DNA from: Eubacteriaceae bacterium
Lineage (GTDB): Bacteria; Bacillota; Clostridia; Lachnospirales; Lachnospiraceae
DNA length: 64,000 bases
Assembly: GCA_902362875.1 (NCBI GenBank)
Contig: CABIYF010000006.1
Span: 1-64,000 of the forward strand
Direction: 5' to 3'
Position 1 is the stretch's first letter, and every line of letters begins with the position of its first letter. Under the pieces are notes generated by a model. The model did no database searches and was not told the DNA's origin. It worked only from the letters and a program-made list of their open reading frames with translations. A program made the position numbers and the translations under genes. Positions 42,391 to 51,162 of this stretch are shown piece after piece.

Positions 42391-42430
42391 AAGCTACAAA
42401 CCACGCATTTATGCGGTTTGTAGCTTTTTT
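42391..42430 (+). terminator. terminator after tRNA-Glu
   Basis: AAGCTACAAACC-A-CGCA-TTTA-TGC-GGTTTGTAGCTT followed by TTTT. Confidence 0.93.
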
Positions 42431-42584
42431 GTTTTTTAGAAGAAAAAAGTGCTAAACAAAATTACTAAACAAAAAATCCCCCTGGCATATAAAATGCCAA
42501 AGAGGATTCAAACAAATGTCAAAGTGCTAATAAAAGCACAAAAATATTATAACATACAAAAAATAAAAGGCAATGATAAATTAC
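42431..42584 (+). other. intergenic stretch with two small hairpins
   Basis: AATCC-CCC-TGGCAT-ATAAA-ATGCCA-AAG-AGGATT (42475-42508) and GTGCT-AATAAA-AGCAC (42514-42529) are short inverted repeats. No gene is visible; they do not match an RNA family known to me. Confidence 0.4.
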
Positions 42585-42613
42585 TTGACAAAAAAATATC
42601 AATATGATAATCT
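42585..42613 (+). promoter_or_regulatory. promoter of the thiSGH operon
   Basis: TTGACA at 42585-42590 and TAATCT at 42608-42613, 17-bp spacer; the transcript would begin near 42620. Confidence 0.75.
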
Positions 42614-42638
42614 ACCAACAGAGTGAATCTGAACAATC

Positions 42639-42696
42639 GGGTCCACGAAGGGGCACACCACCTCGGGTGTGAAGCTTCTTCGTGGACCCTTTTTTT
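42639..42696 (+). terminator. promoter-proximal terminator (attenuator) in the thiS leader
   Basis: GGGTCCACGAAG (42639-42650) pairs perfectly with CTTCGTGGACCC (42678-42689), with inner CACACC/GGGTGTG, followed by TTTTTTT. Only about 20 nt separate it from the expected start of transcription. No TPP riboswitch motif is present. Confidence 0.88.
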
Positions 42697-42740
42697 ATGC
42701 CTTTGAAATAACCAAAGGATACAGGAAAAGGAGGAAGCAG

Positions 42741-42935
42741 ATGCGTTTAAATGGAGAGACAAAAACATTAAAAGACCCTGTCGCATTATCTGATTTCTTA
42801 ACACAGGAAGGATTCTTAGACAAGAGAATCGCTGTGGAAAGAAATGGAGAGATCGTTCCAAAGGGGGAATATGCAAATGTGATCTTAAGCGACAGCGACA
42901 CATTAGAAGTTGTGGCGTTTGTTGGAGGCGGATGA
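42741..42935 (+). CDS. thiS: sulfur carrier protein ThiS
   Basis: A 64-residue ubiquitin-like sulfur carrier for thiazole synthesis. It starts [13 protein letters not shown] and ends VVAFVGGG; the family normally ends in Gly-Gly, whose C-terminus is thiocarboxylated, so this one has an additional glycine. AAAGGAGGAAGCAG precedes the ATG. It opens thiS-thiG-thiH. Confidence 0.92.
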   Translation: MRLNGETKTLKDPVALSDFLTQEGFLDKRIAVERNGEIVPKGEYANVILSDSDTLEVVAFVGGG

Positions 42936-42996
42936 TATTTCGTAATTAAGAAACTGTAAATGATAAATAAGATATACATATATAAAGGAGAACAAC

Positions 42997-43767
42997 ATGA
43001 AACAGGACAAGTTAATCATCGGTGGACATGAATTTGACTCAAGATTTATCTTAGGATCAGGAAAATATTCCTTAGATCTGATCAACGCAGCAGTGCAGAA
43101 TGCAGGAGCACAGATCATCACATTAGCACTTCGAAGAACAAACACAAACGACACAGCCAATATCCTTGACTATATTCCAGAAGGTGTCACACTTCTCCCA
43201 AATACATCTGGAGCAAGAAATGCAAAAGAAGCCGTTCGTATCGCAAGACTTGCAAGAGAAGTTGGATGTGGAGATTTTATTAAGATTGAAGTCATTCATG
43301 ATTCTAAATATCTGCTTCCAGATAACTATGAAACGATCAAGGCAACAGAAATCCTTGCAAAAGAAGGATTCGTCGTTATGCCATATATGTATCCAGACTT
43401 AAATGCTGCCAGAGACCTTGCAAATGCAGGGGCAGCAGCAATTATGCCATTAGGATCACCAATCGGATCAAACAAAGGAATCTGTACAAAAGACTTTATC
43501 CAGATTTTAATCGATGAAATTGACTTGCCAATTATTGTAGATGCAGGAATCGGAAAACCATCACAGGCATGTGAAGCCATGGAAATGGGGGCAGATGCGG
43601 TTATGGCAAATACAGCAATTGCAACAGCAGGAGATATTCCAGCAATGGCAGAAGCATTTAAGAAAGCGATTGAAGCAGGAAGAAGCGCATACCTTGCAGG
43701 ACTTGGAAGAGTTATTGAAAAAGGTTCCAGCGCATCATCACCATTAACAGGATTTTTGGAGGACTAA
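42997..43767 (+). CDS. thiG: thiazole synthase
   Basis: A 256-residue TIM-barrel enzyme that forms the thiazole phosphate of thiamin from deoxyxylulose-5-phosphate, dehydroglycine and ThiS thiocarboxylate. Seen: [55 protein letters not shown] with the catalytic lysine-bearing strand, [14 protein letters not shown] and [23 protein letters not shown]. Length is standard. It needs ThiH (next gene) to supply dehydroglycine. Confidence 0.97.
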   Translation: MKQDKLIIGGHEFDSRFILGSGKYSLDLINAAVQNAGAQIITLALRRTNTNDTANILDYIPEGVTLLPNTSGARNAKEAVRIARLAREVGCGDFIKIEVIHDSKYLLPDNYETIKATEILAKEGFVVMPYMYPDLNAARDLANAGAAAIMPLGSPIGSNKGICTKDFIQILIDEIDLPIIVDAGIGKPSQACEAMEMGADAVMANTAIATAGDIPAMAEAFKKAIEAGRSAYLAGLGRVIEKGSSASSPLTGFLED

Positions 43768-43769
43768 TC

Positions 43770-44936
43770 ATGAGTGTAAGAATTGACGAGAATACAGATC
43801 ATATGAAATATACCGATGACATGGAAGCAATTGATTCTGATATCATGGATCGTGTCATCGCAGAGATGAACAGTTATGATGCAGATATTTATACTGCAGA
43901 AGATGTGAAGGAAGCATTGGCAGCCGAAACTTGTTCTGTTGACAATTTCAAAGCATTACTATCACCGGCAGCACTGCCATTTTTGGAAGAAATCGCACAG
44001 AAAGCACAGAAGGAGACAAGAAAGCATTTTGGAAACTCTGTAGCGATCTTTACTCCGTTATATATTGCAAACTACTGTGAAAATTATTGTGTTTACTGTG
44101 GATTTAACTGTCATAATAAGATTAAACGTGCGCAGCTTAATTATGAAGAGATTGAAAAAGAAATGCAGGCGATCGCAGCGACAGGATTGGAAGAAGTTTT
44201 AATTCTGACAGGAGAAAGCCCTAACAAATCAAGTGTGGAGTATATCGGAGAAGCATGTAAGATTGCAAGAAAGTATTTTAAACTGATCGGTTTGGAAGTA
44301 TATCCAATGGATTCCAAAGACTATGCATATCTGCATGAGTGCGGAGCAGACTTTGTCACAGTTTTCCAAGAGACATACAATTCAGACAAATATAAGACTT
44401 TGCATTTAGGTGGAAGAAAGAGAATCTTCCCATACCGTGTCAATGCACAGGAACGTGCGATTATGGGTGGAATGAGAGGGGTTGGATTTGCAGCTCTCTT
44501 AGGACTTGATGATTTTAGAAAAGATGCACTGGCAACTGGAATGCATGCATATCTTCTGCAGAAGAAATATCCACATGCAGAGATCGCATTTTCATGTCCA
44601 AGATTACGTCCGATCATCAATAATGATAAGATCAATCCAAAAGATGTTCATGAGCCACAGCTTCTGCAGATCATTTGTGCATACCGTATCTTTATGCCAT
44701 TTGCAAGTATCACGATCTCAACGCGTGAATGCGAAAGATTCCGTGACAACATCATTCAGATCGCAGCGACAAAGATCTCAGCAGGGGTAAATGTTGGAAT
44801 CGGTGGACACAGCCAGGAAGAAGAAAAAGGTGATGAGCAGTTTGAGATCAGTGATGGAAGATCTGTTGATGAGATCTATCATATGATCGAGGATAAAGGC
44901 ATGCAGCCAGTCATGACAGATTATATTTATGTATAA
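43770..44936 (+). CDS. thiH: 2-iminoacetate synthase ThiH (radical SAM tyrosine lyase)
   Basis: A 388-residue radical SAM enzyme that splits tyrosine to p-cresol and dehydroglycine, the anaerobic route to the thiazole ring. The iron-sulfur cluster motif is C103-ENY-C107-VY-C110. VLILTGESPNKSSVEYI, TVFQETYN and GLDDFRKDA follow. It starts 2 bp after thiG with GGAGG in the thiG end. No thiF follows, so ThiS activation must use a gene elsewhere. Confidence 0.97.
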   Translation: MSVRIDENTDHMKYTDDMEAIDSDIMDRVIAEMNSYDADIYTAEDVKEALAAETCSVDNFKALLSPAALPFLEEIAQKAQKETRKHFGNSVAIFTPLYIANYCENYCVYCGFNCHNKIKRAQLNYEEIEKEMQAIAATGLEEVLILTGESPNKSSVEYIGEACKIARKYFKLIGLEVYPMDSKDYAYLHECGADFVTVFQETYNSDKYKTLHLGGRKRIFPYRVNAQERAIMGGMRGVGFAALLGLDDFRKDALATGMHAYLLQKKYPHAEIAFSCPRLRPIINNDKINPKDVHEPQLLQIICAYRIFMPFASITISTRECERFRDNIIQIAATKISAGVNVGIGGHSQEEEKGDEQFEISDGRSVDEIYHMIEDKGMQPVMTDYIYV

Positions 44937-44961
44937 GAAAATAAAAAGAATATAGTATACA

Positions 44962-44998
44962 AAATCCCGGATCAAAACAAAAGATCTGGGATTTTTTT
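44962..44998 (+). terminator. terminator after thiH
   Basis: AAATCCCGGATC-AAAACAAAA-GATCTGGGATTT followed by TTTT. Confidence 0.92.
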
Positions 44999-45053
44999 GC
45001 CTTTGAAAGAGGAAAACAAGCAAAAAAGAAGAAAAACCAAGAAATTTGAAGAA

Positions 45054-45203
45054 ATACACTAAGTGTATAAAAAAAGAAAATCAAACATTTTATATGAATA
45101 TAGTGTATAAAATTGATATAAAAACGGAAATAGTGTATAATTCTAACTAGAAAAACAGGAAAAATATATATACACTTCGGTAAAAATGTCTAATAGTGTA
45201 TAA
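45054..45203 (+). repeat. AGTGTATAA repeat array upstream of the LevR-like regulator
   Basis: AGTGTATAA occurs at 45062-45070, 45102-45110, 45132-45140 and 45195-45203, and in inverse form TATACACT at 45169-45176. The first copy is half of a perfect palindrome ATACACT-A-AGTGTAT (45054-45068). Spacings of 40, 30 and 63 bp are near whole turns of the helix. One copy covers the -10 box. Looks like a multi-site operator. Confidence 0.75.
45113..45141 (+). promoter_or_regulatory. promoter of the lactose/cellobiose-type PTS operon
   Basis: TTGATA at 45113-45118 and TATAAT at 45136-45141, 17-bp spacer; the -10 is embedded in an AGTGTATAA repeat. The leader is about 140 nt. Confidence 0.8.
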
Positions 45204-45291
45204 AAAATAAGCGTTTTACGAGTTTGTTTTTTATCTGGCAAAAGTGTTACATTATGAGCACAGGAACCGAAGACGTAGGTTAGGAGTTACG

Positions 45292-47745
45292 ATGAAACTT
45301 AAGAAAGAACAGGTTTTAGAGTTTATAAAAGAATATTCATCTGATTTTGTTCATGATGAATTCCCCAAAATCACGACAAGGTTTCTATCAGAAAAACTGA
45401 AGATGCAGAGAACAAACTTAAGTAGTATTTTAAATCAGCTGGTGAATGAAGGGAAGCTTGTAAAGTATAACGGGCGTCCGGTACTTTATCAATTAGCAGA
45501 TGAAAATGTTTCTGGCAATGGAGATGTGTTTGAACAGTTAGTCGGATATGATACTTCATTAAAAGAAGCAATCGCATCAGCAAAAGCAGCGGTTCTTTAT
45601 CCGGAAGGGAATCCAACGATCCTTATCTCAGCAGCTCATGGAAGCGGTGTTTCTCATTTTGCAAAAACAGTTTTTCGATTTGCACAAGCGTCAGGAAAGT
45701 TAAAAACAAGAGCACCATGGATCTTATGGGATTGTAAAACAATTCTTAATGAGCAAGAGAAATTTCAGGAAATTTTTCTGGGAGATCATGAAAACGAAGG
45801 AATCCTAAAAAAAGCATGTGGTGGAATGCTGATCTTAGAAAATATCGATGCGGTGTCAGAGAGAAATTTAGATTGGTTACTCGCGTTTTTAAGAGGAGAA
45901 AAAATACAAGGCCAGGATGAATGGCCATGGCAGAAAGATTATCATTGCATTACGATCTTTAGTGTTTTAAAAGATACAAATGAAATGATGTTAAATCTTC
46001 TACGAGGACGAATGGATTTTAGAATTTCATTGCCATCGTTAGAAGAACGTTCCATAGAAGAACGATTCTTGCTTTTACAGAAGTTTTTCAAAGAAGAAGC
46101 AAAAGCCATGGATCGGATGATTGAGGTGGACACAAGTATTTTACACGCTTTGCTGCTGTATGAGGTAACGGATGATATTAAAGGGCTGAAAAATGACATT
46201 CATACAGGTTGTGCAAACAGTTACGTACGTTCTTATAATACTGGGAACAAAACGATCGCATTGCTGATGTCTGATTTTCCGAATTATGTAAGAAAAGGAA
46301 TCATGTATTACAGGTCTTATAAAAATGAGATTGATGTAATGATCAAAAATGGATGTAAGTATACATTTTACAAAAATCAGATGCTTCGGGATAACAAAAC
46401 AGCAAAGAAAGATATTTATCAATCAATCGATGCTAGAAAAAGAGATCTTGAGAGACATGCACTGACTGAAGAAGAGATTAATATGGCAGTGTCTAATCAG
46501 CTGGAATCTGAATTTAAAGAGTATTTTAAACAACTATGTGAAAGAGCTGACAGCATTGATACTTTGAAGAAAATGGTGTCAGAGAAATTGATCAGTTTAA
46601 CGAGAGAATTTCTGTTGAGAGCAGGCGAAGAGTTGTCTTGTGAATTTTCAAAAGAAATTTTTTGTGGAATTTGCCTTCATGTAAATAGCTGTCTTGTAAA
46701 GGTTTCCAAGAAGCAAAGAATTTCCAATGAAGAGATTGCAAGGCTGTTGTCAAAATATCCAACGCATTATGAGCTGGTAAAACAGTTTCAAACAGAAATT
46801 GAAAAGGAATTTAATGTTAAATTTAATGTGGATGATCTGATCTTTTTGATGATGTTTTTGCTAGAAGCAAAGAAAGATGTAGATGAAAATAAAGTAGTTA
46901 CTTTGATCGCTATGCATGGAAGTCATGCAGCAAGCTCGATCGCAGCGGTTGTCAATGCATTATCGGATGATTCCAAGGTACAGTCGTTTGATATGGACCT
47001 GGATAAGAATGTACGGACTGTTTATAAAGAATTAAAAGAAAAAATTATAGAGATCGATCAGGGAAAAGGAATTTTATTGGTCTATGACATGGGTTCACTT
47101 CACACGATGGCAGAATCTATTGCACAGGAAACAAAAATAGCGATCCGATGTGTAGAAGTACCGATTACTTTGGTAGGAATTGCAGGAAGCAGTAAGGCAG
47201 CTGAAATGAAATCACTCGATGAGGTTGCGGATTATCTGCAGGACAATTTCAGTGGATTGCAGTATTTCAGGGCAAAACCTGCACCGGAGATCATGCCGGA
47301 GATAAAATCTGAAACAAAACCTGAAACAGAAGAAAATGACGAAGAGATCACAGAACAGACGATCGATGAATCCAGTCAGGAGGAAGACATCAATGAAGTG
47401 TTTGAATATCTCGGAGACCAGTTCCCTCAATTTGACATTGATCTTATGAAAAAATATCTGCTTGTGATCATCGGACAGATTGAGCATGAGATGAATCTTG
47501 TGTTAGATGAAGATAAGAAGATTGGACTGATCGTACATATCGTATGTCTGATCGATAAACTACAGCAACAACATACCCCATCCGTAAACTTTATGGCATA
47601 CAGTGTGCTGGGGGACTTCGGGGATGGAAGATATGGCGGTTTGTTTGAGAAAATGAAAATATTCTTAAAGCCGCTTGAGGAAACTTTTGATGTAATGATC
47701 CAGGATAATGAGATTGCAACGATCATTTCCATTATCCGTAAATGA
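45292..47745 (+). CDS. LevR-like PRD regulator with degenerate sigma-54 AAA domain
   Basis: An 817-residue regulator: N-terminal winged helix (about 1-75), AAA region (about 85-330), PRD (about 385-520), EIIA-Man-like domain (about 535-660, MHGSHAASSIA with a likely phosphorylated His) and a second PRD (about 700-817). The AAA part aligns with LevR-type activators but the Walker A lysine is lost (AAHGSGVSH at 114-122), Walker B reads LILENI, and the GAFTGA loop that contacts sigma-54 is deleted (IFLGDHENEGILKKACGG). It cannot be a standard sigma-54 activator. It probably controls the PTS genes just downstream. ATG 45292 follows TAGGAG. Confidence 0.85.
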   Translation: MKLKKEQVLEFIKEYSSDFVHDEFPKITTRFLSEKLKMQRTNLSSILNQLVNEGKLVKYNGRPVLYQLADENVSGNGDVFEQLVGYDTSLKEAIASAKAAVLYPEGNPTILISAAHGSGVSHFAKTVFRFAQASGKLKTRAPWILWDCKTILNEQEKFQEIFLGDHENEGILKKACGGMLILENIDAVSERNLDWLLAFLRGEKIQGQDEWPWQKDYHCITIFSVLKDTNEMMLNLLRGRMDFRISLPSLEERSIEERFLLLQKFFKEEAKAMDRMIEVDTSILHALLLYEVTDDIKGLKNDIHTGCANSYVRSYNTGNKTIALLMSDFPNYVRKGIMYYRSYKNEIDVMIKNGCKYTFYKNQMLRDNKTAKKDIYQSIDARKRDLERHALTEEEINMAVSNQLESEFKEYFKQLCERADSIDTLKKMVSEKLISLTREFLLRAGEELSCEFSKEIFCGICLHVNSCLVKVSKKQRISNEEIARLLSKYPTHYELVKQFQTEIEKEFNVKFNVDDLIFLMMFLLEAKKDVDENKVVTLIAMHGSHAASSIAAVVNALSDDSKVQSFDMDLDKNVRTVYKELKEKIIEIDQGKGILLVYDMGSLHTMAESIAQETKIAIRCVEVPITLVGIAGSSKAAEMKSLDEVADYLQDNFSGLQYFRAKPAPEIMPEIKSETKPETEENDEEITEQTIDESSQEEDINEVFEYLGDQFPQFDIDLMKKYLLVIIGQIEHEMNLVLDEDKKIGLIVHIVCLIDKLQQQHTPSVNFMAYSVLGDFGDGRYGGLFEKMKIFLKPLEETFDVMIQDNEIATIISIIRK

Positions 47746-47762
47746 TAGAAAGGGAAAAGAAA

Positions 47763-48071
47763 ATGACAAAAGAAGAAACAACAATGACAGGATTTGAAAT
47801 CGTATCTTATTCAGGAGATGCACGTTCTAAATTATTAACAGCACTTGCAAAAGCAAAAGAAAAGAAATTTGATGAATGTGATCAGCTGATCGAAGCAGCA
47901 GCAGAATGCTTAAAAGAAGCACATGATTCACAGATGGATGTTATGCAGGCAGAAGCAACAGGGGATGATGTGGAACTTGGATTTATCATGGTTCATGCGC
48001 AGGATCACCTGATGACAACATTATTATTAAAAGATATTATCGGAACACTGATCGACGTATATCGTGCGTAA
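47763..48071 (+). CDS. PTS lactose/cellobiose EIIA component
   Basis: A 102-residue, all-helical EIIA of the lactose/cellobiose family, acting as a trimer. The phosphorylated histidine is His78 in FIMVHAQDHLM. It passes phosphate to the EIIB domain of the next gene. The ATG at 47763, after GGGAAAAG, is preferred to an ATG at 47742 that overlaps the regulator stop. Confidence 0.93.
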   Translation: MTKEETTMTGFEIVSYSGDARSKLLTALAKAKEKKFDECDQLIEAAAECLKEAHDSQMDVMQAEATGDDVELGFIMVHAQDHLMTTLLLKDIIGTLIDVYRA

Positions 48072-48090
48072 ACAATAGGGGGAGTCGTTT

Positions 48091-49737
48091 ATGAAAAAAC
48101 TAATCAAAGCAATTGAAAAGATGAAACCGTTTTTTGATGCGGTTGCAAGAAATGTTTATTTAAAATCGATCAAAGATGGATTTATTTCCTGTATGCCGAT
48201 CGTTATTTTCTCAAGTATTTTCTTACTTGTGGCTTATGTACCAAATATTTTTGGATTCCATTGGTCAGCAAATATTGAAGCAATCCTTATGAAACCATAT
48301 AACTATTCCATGGGAATCCTTGCAGTTGCAGTATCCGCAACAACAGCCAAGCATTTTACAGATAGTTTGAATCGAAATATGCCAGAAAATAATCAGATCA
48401 ACAGTTTATCAACCATGATCTGTTCCATTATCTGTTTCTTAATGCTGAGTGCTGACTCCATTAAAGATGGATTCGCAAATGGTTATATGGGATCGAAAGG
48501 ATTATTAACAGCATTCTTAACAGCGTTTGTTGTTGGTGGAATTTATCGTTTCTGTATCTCAAGAGATATTACGATCAAGATGCCAGAACAGGTACCACCA
48601 AATCTTTCTCAGACATTTAAAGATATCATTCCATTTGGACTTGCGATCATTGTGATCTGGGTATTTGATTTATTATTTAGAACTTATGTAGGTATTAATT
48701 TTGCAGAAGGTGTGATCACATTCTTCCAGCCAATCTTCCAGGCGGCAGATGGATATATCGGACTGGCAATTATTTACGGAGCAATGTCATTATTCTGGTT
48801 CGTCGGAGTACATGGACCATCCATCGTAGAACCAGCAATTTCAGCAGCATTAGTATTAAACTTAACAACAAACTTAGAAGCTTATCAGGCAGGACATCAC
48901 GCAACAAAGATTTTAACATTAGGAGCACAGCATTTTGCAGTAACATTTGGTGGAACAGGAGCAACACTTGTTATCACATTAATGTTTGCATTCCTTGCAA
49001 AATCAAAAGAATTACGTGCAGTTGGACGAGCAAGTAGTATTCCGGTATTATTTAACGTCAATGAACCATTCCTGTTTGGAGCACCAATCGTATTAAACCC
49101 AGTGTTCTTTGTACCATTTATCTTTGCACCGATCGCAAATATCTGGTTATTAAAGATCTTCGTTGATTACCTTGGAATGGATGGATTTATCTATGATCTT
49201 CCATGGACAACACCAGGACCAATTGGAGTTTTATTAGGACTTGGATTACGTGCACTTCCAGTACTTTATCTGGTAGCGATCATTGTCGCAGATTTTATCA
49301 TTTACTATCCATTCTTTAAAGTTTATGATAACGAAAAACTTCAGGAAGAAGCCGAAAATCACTTAAATGATGTTGAAAAAGAAGAAGAAGAGATCGAAGT
49401 TGATGGAAATGTCTTAAAATCAAAGAGAATCCTTGTACTTTGCGCAGGTGGAGGAACAAGCGGACTTCTTGCAAATGCACTGGATAAAGCAGCGAAAGAG
49501 AAAAATATTCCGTTGATCACAGCCGCAGGATCTTATGGAGCACATATGGATATCATGAAAGATTACGATCTTGTCATCTTAGCTCCACAGGTAGCATCTT
49601 ACTATGAAGATCTTAAGAAAGATACCGATCGTCTTGGAATCAAGAGTGTGGCATGTGAAGGAAAACAGTACATTAGCTTGACTAGAAATCCAGAAGAAGC
49701 ATTAAAATTCGTATTTGGAATTATGGAGGAAAAATAA
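48091..49737 (+). CDS. PTS lactose/cellobiose EIICB component
   Basis: A 548-residue fusion: EIIC (residues 1 to about 425, some ten hydrophobic segments, FVGVHGPSIVEPAI and FNVNEPFLFGAPIVLNP signatures) and C-terminal EIIB (about 443-548) with phosphorylated Cys451 in VLCAGGGTS. The EIIC-EIIB order and fusion are those of LacE of staphylococci and lactococci. With LacG-like GH1 downstream, lactose or a related beta-galactoside is the best guess; cellobiose cannot be excluded. Confidence 0.92.
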   Translation: MKKLIKAIEKMKPFFDAVARNVYLKSIKDGFISCMPIVIFSSIFLLVAYVPNIFGFHWSANIEAILMKPYNYSMGILAVAVSATTAKHFTDSLNRNMPENNQINSLSTMICSIICFLMLSADSIKDGFANGYMGSKGLLTAFLTAFVVGGIYRFCISRDITIKMPEQVPPNLSQTFKDIIPFGLAIIVIWVFDLLFRTYVGINFAEGVITFFQPIFQAADGYIGLAIIYGAMSLFWFVGVHGPSIVEPAISAALVLNLTTNLEAYQAGHHATKILTLGAQHFAVTFGGTGATLVITLMFAFLAKSKELRAVGRASSIPVLFNVNEPFLFGAPIVLNPVFFVPFIFAPIANIWLLKIFVDYLGMDGFIYDLPWTTPGPIGVLLGLGLRALPVLYLVAIIVADFIIYYPFFKVYDNEKLQEEAENHLNDVEKEEEEIEVDGNVLKSKRILVLCAGGGTSGLLANALDKAAKEKNIPLITAAGSYGAHMDIMKDYDLVILAPQVASYYEDLKKDTDRLGIKSVACEGKQYISLTRNPEEALKFVFGIMEEK

Positions 49738-49739
49738 AA

Positions 49740-51140
49740 ATGAAATTTAAAGATGATTTTATTTTTGGCGGGGCAACCGCAGCTTATCAGTGTGAAGGAA
49801 GCATCGCAGATTACGGAAAAGGAAAGAATGAATGGGACGTATTCTTAGAAGAAAAAGGCAGATTTAAAGCAGATCCAGCCAGTGACTTTTATCATCAGTA
49901 TCCAGTGGATCTAAAGCTTTGCCATGATTTTGGAGTTAATGGAATCCGTATTTCTATTGCCTGGACAAGAATCTTTCCAGATGGAACAGGCAAGATCAAC
50001 AAAGAAGGTGTAGAATTTTATCATAAATTATTCAAAAAATGTCACGAAGAAGGTGTGGAGCCGTTCGTAACACTGCATCATTTTGATTCCCCAGCCGGTT
50101 TATATGCCGATGGAGATTTTATGAATCCTGAAACGATCAATGCATTTGTGGAATATGCAAAATACTGCTTTGAAGAGTACAAGGATGATGTTACATATTG
50201 GTTTACATTTAATGAGATCTGGGCGGTTGCAACCAATACATATATTGAAGGAACCTTCCCAAATGGTGTACAATATGATATGGCAAGTGCGATCCAGTTA
50301 ATGCACAACATGATGGTAGCTCATGCGAAGGCTGTCATTGCATACAAAGAAGCAGGATATGAAGGAAAGATCGGTATCGTACATTCTTTAGAAAGTAAAT
50401 ACCCTTATGATGAAGCAAAAGAAGAAGATATCAAAGCTGCGAAAAATGAAGATGTATTAAATAACCAGTTTTTATTAGATGCAACATTCCTTGGAGAATA
50501 CAGGGATGAGACGATGGAGATCATCAATCATCTGGTAGAATTAAACAATGGAAGTTTTCATGCAAGCGAAGAGGATATGGAAGTCCTTAAGAAAGCTGCG
50601 TCATACAATGATTATCTTGGAATCAACTACTACCAGAGTCGTTTCATCAGACATTATGATGGAGAAAATGATATTTTCCATAATGGAACTGGAGAGAAAG
50701 GTACTTCAAGATTCTGCTTAAAAGGTGTCGGGGAACGTATGGATAAAGAAGGAATTCCAAAGACAGACTGGGATTGGCTGATCTATCCAGAAGGACTTTA
50801 TGATATGATCATGAGAATTAAGAAAGATTATCCAAACTATAAAGCAATCTATATCACAGAAAATGGAATGGGATATAAAGATGATTTTGCAGATGGAGAA
50901 ATCGATGATTCACCAAGAATTGACTATATCAAAAAACATTTAGAGTGGATCTTGCGTGCAATCTCATGTGGAACAAATGTAGAAGGATATTTTGTATGGT
51001 CACTGATGGATATGTTTTCATGGACGAATGGATATAACAAACGTTATGGACTGTTTTATGTAGATTATGAGACACAGAAACGTTATCCAAAGAAATCTGC
51101 ATACTGGTATCATGAAGTCAGCAAAACAAAAGAATTGTAA
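49740..51140 (+). CDS. lacG: 6-phospho-beta-galactosidase / 6-phospho-beta-glucosidase (GH1)
   Basis: A 466-residue GH1 enzyme acting in the cytoplasm on the phosphorylated disaccharide delivered by the PTS. The acid/base Glu is in TFNEIW, the nucleophile Glu in YITENGMGYKD. The C-terminal NVEGYFVWSLMDMFSWTNGYNKRYGLFYVDYETQKRYPKKSAYWY closely resembles LacG. The GH1 substrate preference (phospho-galactoside or phospho-glucoside) is not safely decided by eye. Starts 2 bp after the EIICB stop. Confidence 0.88.
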   Translation: MKFKDDFIFGGATAAYQCEGSIADYGKGKNEWDVFLEEKGRFKADPASDFYHQYPVDLKLCHDFGVNGIRISIAWTRIFPDGTGKINKEGVEFYHKLFKKCHEEGVEPFVTLHHFDSPAGLYADGDFMNPETINAFVEYAKYCFEEYKDDVTYWFTFNEIWAVATNTYIEGTFPNGVQYDMASAIQLMHNMMVAHAKAVIAYKEAGYEGKIGIVHSLESKYPYDEAKEEDIKAAKNEDVLNNQFLLDATFLGEYRDETMEIINHLVELNNGSFHASEEDMEVLKKAASYNDYLGINYYQSRFIRHYDGENDIFHNGTGEKGTSRFCLKGVGERMDKEGIPKTDWDWLIYPEGLYDMIMRIKKDYPNYKAIYITENGMGYKDDFADGEIDDSPRIDYIKKHLEWILRAISCGTNVEGYFVWSLMDMFSWTNGYNKRYGLFYVDYETQKRYPKKSAYWYHEVSKTKEL

Positions 51141-51162
51141 AAATATGATGGAGGAATAACAA

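Noticed and set aside
42614..42740. TPP riboswitch in the thiS leader
   Set aside because: The conserved CTGAGA and TGAACCTG blocks are missing; only a terminator hairpin is present.
45236..45250. Sigma-54-like -24/-12 sequence TGGCA-N6-TTAC upstream of the LevR-like gene
   Set aside because: The -12 element lacks the conserved G of TTGC, it lies in the leader downstream of a consensus sigma-A promoter, and the encoded regulator lacks GAFTGA.
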